Below are positions 36,961 to 46,027 of a stretch of 64,000 nucleotides of DNA, one piece after another. The stretch lies in assembly GCA_022823225.1 (NCBI GenBank), contig JAJDXM010000048.1, positions 1-64,000 on the forward strand, given 5' to 3'. Numbering within the stretch: the first letter of the stretch is position 1; each line of letters opens with the position of its first letter. The position numbers were made by a program, and so were the translations under genes. Source of the DNA: Gemmatimonadota bacterium. GTDB lineage: Bacteria > Gemmatimonadota > Gemmatimonadetes > Longimicrobiales > Gaopeijiaceae. The notes beneath the pieces are model-generated. The model ran no database searches and was not told the origin of the DNA. It worked only from the letters and a program-made list of their open reading frames with translations.

Positions 36961-37458
36961 TCAGCCGTCCCCGCTCCGCAGTGCGGCGACCGCAACGACG
37001 GCGATCCCCTCACCCCGCCCGATCCAGCCCATGCCCTCGTTGCTCTTGCCCTTCACGGAGACCGCATCGGGCGCGACTCCCATTCGTGCCGACAGGCGCT
37101 CGCGCATCTCGGTCGCCCGGGGCCCTACCCGGGGCTTCTCGCAGATCACAGTGATGTCCACGTTGCCGACGCGCCACCCGGCGCCCTGGATGAGTGCCAC
37201 GGCGCGCGAGAGCAATTCCATCGAATCGGCGTCCCGCCAAGCGTCTTCGCCGGGAGGGAAGTGGGTCCCGATGTCTCCCAGACATGCCGCGCCGAGCAGC
37301 GCGTCGATCACCGCGTGGGCCACGGCGTCCGCATCCGAGAAGCCCACAAGTCCCGGAGAACCCGGGAAGCGCACACCACCGAGCACGAGGGCACGGTCGG
37401 CGCCGAATCGGTGGGAATCGTATCCGACACCGACTCGGACGGCGGGCCGCTCTCCCAT
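36961..37458 (-). CDS. ispF: 2-C-methyl-D-erythritol 2,4-cyclodiphosphate synthase
   Basis: 165-residue MEP-pathway enzyme for isoprenoid precursors. GVGYDSHRF holds the metal-binding Asp and His, and SDADAVAHAVIDALLGAACLGDIG and KSNEGMGWIGRGEGI complete the family. The fused IspD domain seen in some groups is absent. Confidence 0.95.
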   Translation of the reverse strand: MGERPAVRVGVGYDSHRFGADRALVLGGVRFPGSPGLVGFSDADAVAHAVIDALLGAACLGDIGTHFPPGEDAWRDADSMELLSRAVALIQGAGWRVGNVDITVICEKPRVGPRATEMRERLSARMGVAPDAVSVKGKSNEGMGWIGRGEGIAVVAVAALRSGDG

Positions 37459-37509
37459 CTCAGCGACCTGAACCGGTGAAGCGACACGCCCGGCGCGGAT
37501 GCATCGCCG

Positions 37510-38772
37510 CTACTCCTCGTACCTTGTGATTGCCAGGCAGGCGTTGTGGCCGCCGAAACCGAAAGAGTTGGTCAGGGCGACCCGAACCGGGCGTCGCACG
37601 GCACCGTCCGATGCGTAGTCGAGGTCGCAGTCCTCGTCCGGCGTCGCGAGGTTGATGGTGGGCGGAATCTCGCCGGTGCGGCAGACCTGAACGCAGATGA
37701 CCGACTCCACTCCCCCGGCCGCGCCCAGCAGGTGGCCCGTCATCGACTTGGTGGACCCGACGACGATGTCGTAGGCGCGGCGCCCGAGCAGCTCCTTGAT
37801 CGCGCCCGTCTCCGCCCTGTCGTTGAGCGGGGTCGAGGTGCCGTGTGCATTGATGTAGTCGACCTCGCCAGGCGTGAGCCCCGCATCCTCCAGAGCGACT
37901 TCCATGGCGCGCACGGCGCCGGCGCCTTCGGGGTGCGGCGCGGTCATGTGGTGCGCGTCCGCGGTGGGCCCGTATCCGGCCACCTCGCCCAGGATTTCGG
38001 CGCCCCGGGCGCGGGCCCGGTCCATCTCCTCGAGCACCAGGCAACCGGCCCCCTCGCCGATCACGAAGCCGTCGCGCGTGGCGTCGAACGGGCGGCTGGC
38101 ACCTTCCGGGTCGTCGTTGCGGGCGGACAGCGCCTTCATCGCCGCGAAGCCGGCCACCGAGATCGGCGCGATGGCCGCCTCGGCGCCTCCGGCCAGCATC
38201 AGTTCGGCCGAGCCGCTGCGGATGTAACGGGCCGCGTCCCCGATCGCGTGTGCGCTGGAGGCACAAGCCGACACGGTGGCGTAGTTGGGACCCCGCAAGC
38301 CATAGCGTATCGACACCAGGCCAGCGGCGATATCGGGGATCAGCATCGGAATCAGAAAGGGACTTACCCGCCGCGGACCCCGGTCGAACATGGTCCTGCA
38401 GTTCTTTTCCAGCGTGGCGATTCCGCCGATGCCGCTGCCGATCAGGACGCCGAAGGCACTTGGATCACATCCGGGCGGCGGACCCGACAATCCCGCCGAT
38501 TCCATGGCCTGCACCGCCGCGGCAATGCCGAAATGCGCATACCTGTCGCATCGGCGCGCTTCCTTGCGGCTCATGTAGTCGACAGGGTCGAATCCCCTGA
38601 CCTCGCACGCAATGCGTGTGGGAAACCCCTCAGGATCGAAGAGCGAAATCGGCGCCCCCCCGGGCTTCCCGGCGAGCAGCGCTTCCCAGCTCGACTTCAC
38701 GTCCAGCCCCAACGGTGTCGCCATTCCCATCCCGGTGATGGCGACTCGTCGCTTCCCGTTTCGGATGCTCAC
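37510..38772 (-). CDS. fabF: Beta-ketoacyl-ACP synthase II
   Basis: Elongates acyl-ACP in fatty-acid synthesis. VSACASSAHAIGDA holds the nucleophile Cys, and NAHGTSTPLNDRAE and STKSMTGHLLGAAG carry the two catalytic His; NSFGFGGHNA closes the fold. GTG at 38772 is chosen because it lies exactly where the promoter at 38779-38807 would start transcription, giving a leaderless mRNA. An in-frame GTG at 38778 would overlap the promoter's downstream edge. It is separated from acpP by its own promoter instead of an overlap. Confidence 0.94.
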   Translation of the reverse strand: MSIRNGKRRVAITGMGMATPLGLDVKSSWEALLAGKPGGAPISLFDPEGFPTRIACEVRGFDPVDYMSRKEARRCDRYAHFGIAAAVQAMESAGLSGPPPGCDPSAFGVLIGSGIGGIATLEKNCRTMFDRGPRRVSPFLIPMLIPDIAAGLVSIRYGLRGPNYATVSACASSAHAIGDAARYIRSGSAELMLAGGAEAAIAPISVAGFAAMKALSARNDDPEGASRPFDATRDGFVIGEGAGCLVLEEMDRARARGAEILGEVAGYGPTADAHHMTAPHPEGAGAVRAMEVALEDAGLTPGEVDYINAHGTSTPLNDRAETGAIKELLGRRAYDIVVGSTKSMTGHLLGAAGGVESVICVQVCRTGEIPPTINLATPDEDCDLDYASDGAVRRPVRVALTNSFGFGGHNACLAITRYEE

Positions 38773-38778
38773 GACCAC

Positions 38779-38807
38779 ACTGTAAAGAGAACTTTACACG
38801 ATGTCAT
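38779..38807 (-). promoter_or_regulatory. fabF promoter with TGTAAAG/CTTTACA palindrome
   Basis: Minus-strand -35 ATGACA (38807-38802), 17-bp spacer and -10 TACAGT (38784-38779). TGTAAAG and CTTTACA form a perfect inverted repeat with a 4-bp gap at 38781-38798, covering the spacer and most of the -10. That layout fits a repressor site. The same -35/-10 pair with 17-bp spacing is before the serine hydrolase at 3749-3777. Confidence 0.6.
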
Positions 38808-38856
38808 GTCTACCGTACTGTCCGGCCACTCGGCGCCAGCGCGTCAGGCCCGGGCG

Positions 38857-39099
38857 CTACCCTTCCGAGTTCTGCTCGATGTAGGAAATGGCGTCCCCGA
38901 CGGTTCGCATCTGTTCGGCGTCCTCGTCCGGGATGTCGATGCCGAACTCCTCCTCGAACGCCATGACGAGCTCAACCGTGTCCAGAGAGTCGGCACCGAG
39001 GTCGTCGACGAACGATGCATCCGAGGTAACCTTGTCGGCTTCCACACCGAGTTCGTCGATGATGATTTCCTTGACCCTCGCTTCCGCGGTGTCGGACAT
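38857..39099 (-). CDS. acpP: Acyl carrier protein
   Basis: 80-residue housekeeping ACP with the phosphopantetheine site [27 protein letters not shown] lies about 8 nt upstream of the ATG. It sits between fabG and fabF as in the common fab cluster. Confidence 0.97.
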   Translation of the reverse strand: MSDTAEARVKEIIIDELGVEADKVTSDASFVDDLGADSLDTVELVMAFEEEFGIDIPDEDAEQMRTVGDAISYIEQNSEG

Positions 39100-39199
39100 T
39101 CTTTCTTCTCCGTGAGGTGTTTGCTGCTGGTTCGTCTGGGGGGCGCGGGCACCGATTGCGTCAAGCGGGGACCGGCCCGGGGAGCCCGTCTCGACCGGA

Positions 39200-39946
39200 C
39201 TACATCGCCATGCCCCCGTCTACCGCGATGATCTGGCCGGTAATATAACGCGCCTCGGGTCCCGCCAGAAACCGCACGACGTCGGCCACGTCGCCGGGCT
39301 CGCCCAGGCGCGACAGCGGAATCCGCTTTTTCAGCTCTTCCGTGACCTCCTCTCCCAACTCCGCGGTCATGTCCGTGGTGATGAAGCCGGGAGCGACCGC
39401 GTTGCACCGCACCCCCCGCGACGCGAGTTCCCGGGCGACGGACCGGGTCAGCCCGTGCAGGCCCGCCTTGGACGCCGCGTAGTTGGCCTGTCCCGGGTTG
39501 CCGATGAGCCCGATGACCGAAGATATGTTGACGATCGACCCGTGCCGCCGTTTCATCATGCCGCGTGAAACCGCCCGGGTCATGTTGAAGGCGCCGCCGA
39601 GGTTGGTCGAGACGACCTCGGACCATTCGTCGTCGCGCATGCGCAACAGGATGTTGTCGCGGGTGATTCCCGCGTTGTTGACCAGAATGGATACCGGCCC
39701 CAGCGTCTTCTCCACCGTCCGGACCGTGCGCTTGCAGGCCCCCGGATCGGCGACGTCGCACGGGAACGCGGCGTGGCCTTCCCCGGCGAGGCCGGCCGCC
39801 GCGGCCGCCGCCCGCTCTTCGTCGAGGGCCAGCACCGCCACCGTTGCCCCGGCCCTCGCCAGCGCGCCCGCGACTGCCAGCCCGATTCCGCGCGACCCGC
39901 CTGTGACGATCGCCACCTGCCCTCCCAGTTCTCCGGCTTCCTTCAT
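39200..39946 (-). CDS. fabG: 3-oxoacyl-ACP reductase
   Basis: 248-residue short-chain dehydrogenase: [20 protein letters not shown] (nucleotide site), [25 protein letters not shown] with catalytic Ser, and the YAASKAG Tyr/Lys pair. Start overlaps the fabD stop by 4 bp. Confidence 0.96.
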   Translation of the reverse strand: MKEAGELGGQVAIVTGGSRGIGLAVAGALARAGATVAVLALDEERAAAAAAGLAGEGHAAFPCDVADPGACKRTVRTVEKTLGPVSILVNNAGITRDNILLRMRDDEWSEVVSTNLGGAFNMTRAVSRGMMKRRHGSIVNISSVIGLIGNPGQANYAASKAGLHGLTRSVARELASRGVRCNAVAPGFITTDMTAELGEEVTEELKKRIPLSRLGEPGDVADVVRFLAGPEARYITGQIIAVDGGMAM

Positions 39947-40878
39947 CTTTCCGACTCCATGGATTCAATGGACTCCGCGGTGCCCAGGGCAACCGTCGGG
40001 ACTCCCCTCGCGTTCCGGCGGTTCAGCCCGGTGAGGACTCTGCCGGGACCAAGCTCGGCGAATTGCTTCACCCCCATCTCCCGCATCCGCGCGATGCACT
40101 CGATCCACCGCACCGGCGCTGTGAGCTGGCGCACCAGCAGCCGCCGGATCCGGTCCGGGTTGGTCACCGGCGCCGCGGTGACGTTGGACACCACGGGGAA
40201 CTCCGGGCTCCGGAAGGGAATGCCCTCCAGCACCTCGCGAAAGGCGTCGGCGGCCGAAGCCATGAGGGGCGAATGGAACGCTGCCGAAACGGTGAGCTCG
40301 ATCACGCGCTTCGCACCCATCCTCCTGGCGGCGCCGGAGATCCACTCGATGGCGCGGAGTTCGCCGCTGACCACCACCTGGCCCGGTGCGTTGAGGTTCG
40401 CGGGCACCAGGGTCATCCCGGCGGCAGCCGCATCGTCGCAGAGCGTCGCGATCGCACCGTCGCCGAGGCCGAGCAGCGCCGCCATCGAACCGGGGGCGGT
40501 GTCGCCGGCCCGCGCCATGAGTTCGCCGCGGCGACGGACCGCACGGAGCCCGTCCGCGAAGGTGAAGGTCCCCGCCGCCCCATGGGCCGACAGCTCTCCC
40601 AGCGAGTGACCCGCGGCCGCCGCGATGGGACCGAGCCGTTCGCGGACCACCCTGTGGACCGCCAGGGAGTGGACGTAGAGCGCGGGCTGGGCGTTCTCCG
40701 TAGCGGTGAGAACCTCCGGCGGACCATTCCATGCGATCCCGGAGAGCGCCATGCCCAGCGTGTCGTCGGCCTCCTCCCAGGCTCTTCGCGCCTCGGGGAA
40801 GCGCCCCGCGAGGGTGTGCCCCATGCCGGGGTGCTGCGATCCCTGCCCGGGAAAGAGCAGGCCACCAGGTTCGTCCAC
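39943..40878 (-). CDS. fabD: Malonyl-CoA:ACP transacylase
   Basis: 311 residues. FPGQGSQHPGMG, the catalytic GHSLGELSA and the later His in SAAFHSPLM fit FabD. It lies 19 bp after fabH and overlaps fabG. Confidence 0.95.
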   Translation of the reverse strand: MDEPGGLLFPGQGSQHPGMGHTLAGRFPEARRAWEEADDTLGMALSGIAWNGPPEVLTATENAQPALYVHSLAVHRVVRERLGPIAAAAGHSLGELSAHGAAGTFTFADGLRAVRRRGELMARAGDTAPGSMAALLGLGDGAIATLCDDAAAAGMTLVPANLNAPGQVVVSGELRAIEWISGAARRMGAKRVIELTVSAAFHSPLMASAADAFREVLEGIPFRSPEFPVVSNVTAAPVTNPDRIRRLLVRQLTAPVRWIECIARMREMGVKQFAELGPGRVLTGLNRRNARGVPTVALGTAESIESMESER

Positions 40879-40897
40879 GCAGGGCCGGGCCGCGCGC

Positions 40898-41890
40898 CTA
40901 CCAGCGCATGATCGTGGCGCCCCAGGTGAGACCGGCGCCGAATGCGGTCATCAGCACCACCGAGCCAGGCCCGATCCGCCCCTCCTCGATCGCTTCATCC
41001 AGTCCGACCGGGATCGTGGCGGAGGAGATGTTCCCGTAGTGCTGCAGGTTGACGAACACCCGGTCCATGGGGATCCGGGCGTAGCGGGCGGTGGATTCGA
41101 TGATCCGGATGTTCGCCTGGTGCGGGACCATGATGTCGACGTCGTCCGCGCACATACCGGCGTCCTTCATGACCTTGGACCCCGCCTTCGCCATCGACTT
41201 CACGGCCGCCTTGAAGATCTCCGGACCGGACATCTGCAGCATGTGCTCCTGGTTGCGGAGCCGTTCCTCGTTCAGGGGCAGTCGCCCGCCCCCGGCAGGC
41301 CGCTGCAACAGCGATGCCAGGTCGCCGTTCGAGCTGTGGTGGCTCGACAGCACCCCTTCCCCGTTCAGCGAGGGTTGAACCACCACCGCACCCGCGCCGT
41401 CGCCGAAGAGGACACAGGAGGCCCGGTCCTCCCAGTTGGTGATCACGGACATCTTCTCGGTGGCAACGACCAGGACCGTTTCCGCCTGCCGGGCCGCGAT
41501 ATGCCCCTCGGCGCACGACAGCGCGTACAGGAACCCCGTGCAGGCCGCCTGCAGGTCATAGGCGAAACACCGGGAAGCTCCGATGGCCGACTGGACCTCG
41601 CAGGCCGTGGAGGGAAGCAGCCGATCCGGCGTCGCGGTCGTCACGATCAGGATATCGACATCGGAGGGGGACAGCCCGGCCTTCTCGAGAGCGGCGTTGG
41701 CGGCGCGCTCTCCCATCTGGACCGCGCCCATCTCGGGCGGCGCGATGCGCCGCTCCCGAATGCCGGTGCGCTCGCGAATCCACGCGTCGCTGGTGTCGAC
41801 CATGCGCTCGAGATCGGCGTTCGTCATGATCTGGTCGGGCAGAAACCGGGATGTCGCGGAGATTCGCGCAACGGCCTTCCTGTTGTTCAT
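40898..41890 (-). CDS. fabH: Beta-ketoacyl-ACP synthase III
   Basis: 330 residues that start fatty-acid synthesis from acetyl-CoA and malonyl-ACP. The Cys-His-Asn triad is seen in LQAACTGFLYAL, VPHQANIRII and LQHYGNISSAT. The ATG at 41890 overlaps the plsX stop as ATGA. Confidence 0.96.
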   Translation of the reverse strand: MNNRKAVARISATSRFLPDQIMTNADLERMVDTSDAWIRERTGIRERRIAPPEMGAVQMGERAANAALEKAGLSPSDVDILIVTTATPDRLLPSTACEVQSAIGASRCFAYDLQAACTGFLYALSCAEGHIAARQAETVLVVATEKMSVITNWEDRASCVLFGDGAGAVVVQPSLNGEGVLSSHHSSNGDLASLLQRPAGGGRLPLNEERLRNQEHMLQMSGPEIFKAAVKSMAKAGSKVMKDAGMCADDVDIMVPHQANIRIIESTARYARIPMDRVFVNLQHYGNISSATIPVGLDEAIEEGRIGPGSVVLMTAFGAGLTWGATIMRW

Positions 41891-42867
41891 CCGTTGTTGT
41901 CCTGTCCGGCCGCCAGTTCTCTGGCCATGTGGGAAACCATTCGACTGTCGACTGCGCGCCGTGCCACGCCGACCGCTTCCCTGATCGCTTTTGCGGACGA
42001 CGCGCCGTGGCACACGATGCTGACGCCGTTCACGCCGAGGAGGGGCACCCCGCCGTATTCGGCGTAGTCGAGGCCGCGAAGCAGTTCGTCCAGGCCCGGC
42101 TCAAGGTAGTGTTCCGCGAGCTGCGAGCGAACCCGGGTCACGAGAAACCCCGCCAGCGATTCGTAGAACTTCAGGAGAATGTTGCCGATGAAACCGTCAC
42201 AGACAAGAACGTCGCAGCCGTGGTGCACGACATCGCGGCCCTCGACGTTGCCTGTGAAGTTGAGGTTGCTGTCCGCCAGCAGGACATGTGCCGCCTGCAC
42301 GGCTCCCGTACCCTTCCGGGCCTCGCCGCCGATGTTGAGCAGCCCGACCGAGGGTCGTTCGATTCCCGCCACGTCCCTCATGTAGACCGTGCCGAGCCGG
42401 GCGAACTGAACGAGCTGGTGCGGCTTGCAGTCGACGTTGGCGCCGGAGTCCACCACGAGTGTCGTGCCGCGAGTGGTCGGGAAAGGCGTTCCGAGGGTGG
42501 GGCGGTCGACCCCGTCGAGCGAGCGCAACGTCAGCTGGGAAGCCGCCATTACGGCGCCCGTCGAGCCCGCTGAAACGAAGGCATTCGCCTTCCCCTCCCG
42601 GTGCAGTTCGAGTCCGACGTGGATGGAGGAACGTGGGTTGCGCCTCAGCGCGGACACGGGGGAATCTCCAGGGGCGATGCGGTCGGGCGCGTGGACGACG
42701 TCGATGCGGTCACGCGGGAAGGAGCGGCCGAGGCATCCGGCGATCAGTTCCCGGTCACCCACGAGTATGATGTCGAGGTCGGGATTCTGCTCGACGGCCG
42801 CGATGGCGCCGGCCACCTCGCTTTCCGGGGCGCGATCGGTCCCCATCGCGTCCAGTGCGATCCTCAT
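41887..42867 (-). CDS. plsX: Phosphate acyltransferase PlsX
   Basis: Makes acyl-phosphate from acyl-ACP for phospholipid synthesis. RIALDAMGTDRAP, SAGSTGAVMAA and CDGFIGNILLKFYES are family motifs. ATG 42867 begins MRIALDAMG as is usual; a TTG at 42876 is less likely. It follows rpmF by 33 bp. Confidence 0.95.
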   Translation of the reverse strand: MRIALDAMGTDRAPESEVAGAIAAVEQNPDLDIILVGDRELIAGCLGRSFPRDRIDVVHAPDRIAPGDSPVSALRRNPRSSIHVGLELHREGKANAFVSAGSTGAVMAASQLTLRSLDGVDRPTLGTPFPTTRGTTLVVDSGANVDCKPHQLVQFARLGTVYMRDVAGIERPSVGLLNIGGEARKGTGAVQAAHVLLADSNLNFTGNVEGRDVVHHGCDVLVCDGFIGNILLKFYESLAGFLVTRVRSQLAEHYLEPGLDELLRGLDYAEYGGVPLLGVNGVSIVCHGASSAKAIREAVGVARRAVDSRMVSHMARELAAGQDNNG

Positions 42868-42900
42868 CGGCGCCAACCCATTTTACGTGCGGGCGCTGCG

Positions 42901-43083
42901 CTACTCTTCCTCGACTTCGTAGATCAGCTCTCCTCTGTACATCCCGGAGGTCGGGCACACCCTGTGGCGGACCTGCGGGTCGCCCGTGCGGGAGCAGGTG
43001 CCGAGCGTGGGACGCGTAGCCTTGTAGTGCGTGCGGCGCTTCCGCTTGCGCTGCCTGGAAACCCTCTTCTTGGGGACCGCCAT
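42901..43083 (-). CDS. rpmF: 50S ribosomal protein L32
   Basis: 60 residues beginning AVPKKRVSRQRKRKRR, the L32 N-terminus, with only two Cys (C30 and C43) so the four-Cys zinc site of many L32 proteins is incomplete. It lies between yceD and plsX, the standard order. Confidence 0.96.
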   Translation of the reverse strand: MAVPKKRVSRQRKRKRRTHYKATRPTLGTCSRTGDPQVRHRVCPTSGMYRGELIYEVEEE

Positions 43084-43093
43084 TCGTCTCTTC

Positions 43094-43606
43094 CTAGTCT
43101 GTTCGCAGGGCCCGCAGCGCCGACCAGCGAGGATCGACCTCGCCGTCCGCTTCCGCCGGCCCGCTTTTGAATCTGTCTGTCGGGTCGCCGCAACGCACGC
43201 AGCGGCCGCTCTCTTCGGCTGCGGTGTAGTACCGCGGCGCCTCCAGCAGGATCTCCTCCCGGATCGCGTCTTCCAGGTCCAGCAAAGTGTCGTGGTCGCC
43301 TATGGGGCGGACATCCGGGTCGGAGCCCTCCCATTCGCCGGCAGGCACGAACACCAGAGCAAGCGGCTTTTCGACCGCAACCTGCAGTTCGTCCAGACAG
43401 CGACCGCACTCGTACAGGAGCGGAGCCTTCCACGCACCCTGAACGATCACCCCGCCCCCTGCCGTAAGCGCCGCGGTTCCGGTCACCTCGACCGCGCCCG
43501 AGAACTTCAACCCGGAGCCGGCCCAGATCTCGGAATCCTGACCGACCGACCCTGTCAAGGCGAGCGTTCGGGATTGCCGCAAGCGCAGCAGGTTTATCTG
43601 CACCAT
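43094..43606 (-). CDS. yceD: YceD/DUF177 family protein (large ribosomal RNA accumulation protein)
   Basis: 170 residues. The central CGRCLDELQ and C-terminal CVRCGDPTDRF pairs are the DUF177 signature. The protein is tied to 23S rRNA accumulation in other bacteria. The ATG at 43606 lies 8 bases past the -10 box, so the mRNA would be leaderless or nearly so. First gene of the rpmF-plsX-fabHDG-acpP transcript. Confidence 0.9.
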   Translation of the reverse strand: MVQINLLRLRQSRTLALTGSVGQDSEIWAGSGLKFSGAVEVTGTAALTAGGGVIVQGAWKAPLLYECGRCLDELQVAVEKPLALVFVPAGEWEGSDPDVRPIGDHDTLLDLEDAIREEILLEAPRYYTAAEESGRCVRCGDPTDRFKSGPAEADGEVDPRWSALRALRTD

Positions 43607-43614
43607 GGATCCCT

Positions 43615-43644
43615 ACGTTACCGAAACATGTGTAGTCATGTCAA
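43615..43644 (-). promoter_or_regulatory. Promoter of yceD-rpmF-plsX-fab operon
   Basis: Minus-strand -35 TTGACA (43644-43639), perfect to consensus, 18-bp spacer and -10 TAACGT (43620-43615). Predicted transcript start is at or within a base or two of the yceD ATG. Confidence 0.6.
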
Positions 43645-43664
43645 TGACCGCGACTGCCTTTCAT

Positions 43665-43687
43665 GGGGGGTCGGACCACTTGCCCCC
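43665..43687 (-). terminator. GC hairpin after ndk, possible terminator
   Basis: A five-pair G/C stem (GGGGG with CCCCC) downstream of the ndk stop and upstream of the next promoter. It lacks a T-run, so any terminator role is weakly supported. Confidence 0.3.
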
Positions 43688-43697
43688 TCGGCCCCGG

Positions 43698-44114
43698 CTA
43701 TCGCGCCAGTTCGGCTTCCGTGAAGAAGAAACCGATCTCCCGGCGCGCGTTGTCGTCCGAGTCGGATCCGTGGATCGCGTTGCGTTCCCTGGACTCGGCG
43801 TACAGCCGACGCACGGTTCCCTCGGCCGCCTCGGCCGGGTCGGTGGCGCCGATGGTCTGCCGCAGTCTCATGACGGCGTCCGGCGCCTCGAGAACGATGG
43901 GAATGCATGGACCCGAGGTCATGAACGAGACCAGGGAGTCGTAGAAGGGCCGCTCCCGGTGGACCGCGTAGAAGGATCGGGCCTGTTGGGTTGTCATCGT
44001 CAGCATCCTCAGGCTGCGGACGGTGAAGCCGGTGGCCTCGAGGTGTGCGACGATCCTGCCCACCGCGCCGCTGCCGGTCGCGTCGGGCTTGATGATGGCC
44101 AGTGTCAGGTTCAT
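43698..44114 (-). CDS. ndk: Nucleoside diphosphate kinase
   Basis: 138 residues. LAIIKPDA at the N-terminus and the phosphohistidine loop RNAIHGSDSDDNARREI mark the enzyme, which balances NTP pools. ATG 44114 gives MNLTLAIIKPDA as in the family. Confidence 0.96.
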   Translation of the reverse strand: MNLTLAIIKPDATGSGAVGRIVAHLEATGFTVRSLRMLTMTTQQARSFYAVHRERPFYDSLVSFMTSGPCIPIVLEAPDAVMRLRQTIGATDPAEAAEGTVRRLYAESRERNAIHGSDSDDNARREIGFFFTEAELAR

Positions 44115-44197
44115 GGCGTCGAGTTTCGGTTGGGGACACGGGGGAGAACGCGTTTGACGCGCGTCATTCGTAACGGAAGGAAGAGAAGTTCCAGGAG

Positions 44198-45052
44198 TCA
44201 ACCTGTCGCGGGTGAAGCGGCCACCAGGGTGTCGGCGAAGGCGCGCAGCACCGTCTCCCGGTCGAGGAACCCGACGAGCTTCCCCTCGCGCACGACGGGA
44301 AGTTGTGCGACATCGCGCCCGATGATCGCGCGGCTCGCTTCCGCAAGGCTCTCGTGTTCGGATACGCAGAGTACCGACCGCTTCATGATGTCGCGGGCCA
44401 CCGCCCGGCTCCGTTCCGCGGGCCCGTGACCACCGGGCAGCGTGTGCGCGAGCACCTCGTGGACGCCGATCACGCCAAGCATCTCATGCTCCGCGCCGAC
44501 CACCGGCACGAAGGAGATGCCGCGTCGCATCATGAGGTGCTGCACTTCGCTGACAGGTGTATCCGGGTAGATCCGATACGTGAGCCGGCGGAAGACGTCC
44601 TCCACACGGACCAGTGTTCTTATCTCCATGTCTGAAAACAACCTGGAATCCATGATCCGAAGCAGTTTCTCATGGTCCGGGTCGTCGCCCGCGGCAGCCG
44701 AAACGCCAATCAGCGCGGGGCCCAGAAACAGGTTGACCGCGGGGCGCGACAGGCTCCAGACCACCCATGTTCCCCAGTGGGCCGGCCGTCTGGCGGCGCC
44801 GCCGGGGTGCAACAGAAGGAGAAGCCCCCCTTCTCCGGGGGAGTCGCCCAGGTTGAGAAGGCCCACTCGCGCGGTGAGCGAAACGGACTTCGGCGCGTAG
44901 CCGGGCCGGGACGCTCTCCCGGCCGCGGAGAAGACCGCATGACCCTCGGGCAGCGGCAGCGTGCCGCTCGCCAGACAGTCCCACGCGCCGGTCTCCGTGC
45001 CCGCCACCACCCGGGGCTCGGCAACCAGCTGTCCGAGCTTCACCGAGCCCAT
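44198..45052 (-). CDS. CBS-domain protein with degenerate PTS-EIIA-like N-terminus
   Basis: 284 residues. The C-terminal half holds two CBS domains (YRIYPDTPVSEVQHLMMRRG and MKRSVLCVSEHESLAEASRAII, each ending with a VGFLD or LGVIG type turn), which usually bind adenine nucleotides. Residues 1-150 show the strand pattern of PTS EIIA(Ntr)-like domains (LGQLV, PLPEGHAVFSAAG, VGLLNLG, LLRIMDSRL) but no phosphorylatable His is clear. It may sense nucleotide state; target unknown. It lies between ndk and sucD. Confidence 0.72.
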   Translation of the reverse strand: MGSVKLGQLVAEPRVVAGTETGAWDCLASGTLPLPEGHAVFSAAGRASRPGYAPKSVSLTARVGLLNLGDSPGEGGLLLLLHPGGAARRPAHWGTWVVWSLSRPAVNLFLGPALIGVSAAAGDDPDHEKLLRIMDSRLFSDMEIRTLVRVEDVFRRLTYRIYPDTPVSEVQHLMMRRGISFVPVVGAEHEMLGVIGVHEVLAHTLPGGHGPAERSRAVARDIMKRSVLCVSEHESLAEASRAIIGRDVAQLPVVREGKLVGFLDRETVLRAFADTLVAASPATG

Positions 45053-45139
45053 GGCGCGATCAGTCCGTGGATGAAGCCCCGCGAGCACCGGGGGCGGCCG
45101 GGGCGTGGATGGACGCCGCGTCGTGGCGGAGAGGAGCCG

Positions 45140-46027
45140 TCAGCGCCCAAGCGCGGCTGCGACCAGAGCGGAGATCTCCACGGGGCGTTTGGCGACCTTG
45201 ATCCCATTGTCCTCGAAGGCCCTGGTCTTTTCGGCGGCGGTTCCGGACGACCCGCTAATGATAGCACCCGCATGCCCCATCCGCGTCCCCGGAGGCGCGG
45301 TGCGTCCGGCGATGAACCCCACGACCGGAATGTCCAGATTCGCGCCGACCCAATCGGCTGCTTCCTGCTCCGCGGTGCCACCGATTTCGCCGATCATCAC
45401 CACTGCTTCCGTGTCGGAGTCCGCGGCGAACGCCGCCAGGCAATCCGTGAAGCTGGTTCCGACAAGCGGATCGCCGCCGATCCCGACGCAGGCGGTCTGG
45501 CCGAGGCCGTCCCGGGTGAGGTGGTGCACGGCCTCGTAGGTGAGCGTCCCGGACCGCGAGATCAGTCCCACCGGCCCCGGGGTGACGATTCGCCCCGGTA
45601 TGATTCCCAGGTTTGTTCTGCCGGGACAGATGATCCCCGGACAGTTCGGGCCGAGCACCCTGCTGCCACGGTCTCGCGCGAGTGCGTGGGCTCGCGTCAT
45701 GTCCAGGACAGGCACCCCCTCCGTTACGCACACGATGAAGGCCACCTCCGAGTCGGCCGCCTCCATGATCGCACCGGCGGCGAAGGCCGGCGGTACGTAG
45801 ACCACCGAGGCGTTCGCGCCGGTTTCCGCCACGGCGTCGGCCACCGTGTCGAACACCGGCACCGCGGTTCCGTCCGGACCGTCGAAGGAACGACCCCCCT
45901 TCCCCGGGGTGACACCCGCAACGACCTGCGTCCCGTACGCCATCATCTGCCGGGTGTGGAAGGAGCCGTCCCGGCCGGTGATGCCCTGGACGATCACACG
46001 GGTGGTCTCGTCAACGAAGATCGACAT
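45140..46027 (-). CDS. sucD: Succinyl-CoA synthetase alpha subunit
   Basis: 295 residues. CoA-binding domain with [26 protein letters not shown], and the active-site His in [14 protein letters not shown]. Overlaps the sucC 3' end by 17 bp. Confidence 0.97.
   Translation of the reverse strand: MSIFVDETTRVIVQGITGRDGSFHTRQMMAYGTQVVAGVTPGKGGRSFDGPDGTAVPVFDTVADAVAETGANASVVYVPPAFAAGAIMEAADSEVAFIVCVTEGVPVLDMTRAHALARDRGSRVLGPNCPGIICPGRTNLGIIPGRIVTPGPVGLISRSGTLTYEAVHHLTRDGLGQTACVGIGGDPLVGTSFTDCLAAFAADSDTEAVVMIGEIGGTAEQEAADWVGANLDIPVVGFIAGRTAPPGTRMGHAGAIISGSSGTAAEKTRAFEDNGIKVAKRPVEISALVAAALGR

Noticed and set aside
37546-39231. Plus-strand ORF of 561 residues
   Set aside because: Runs against fabF and acpP, which are certain; no motif and shadow-type composition.
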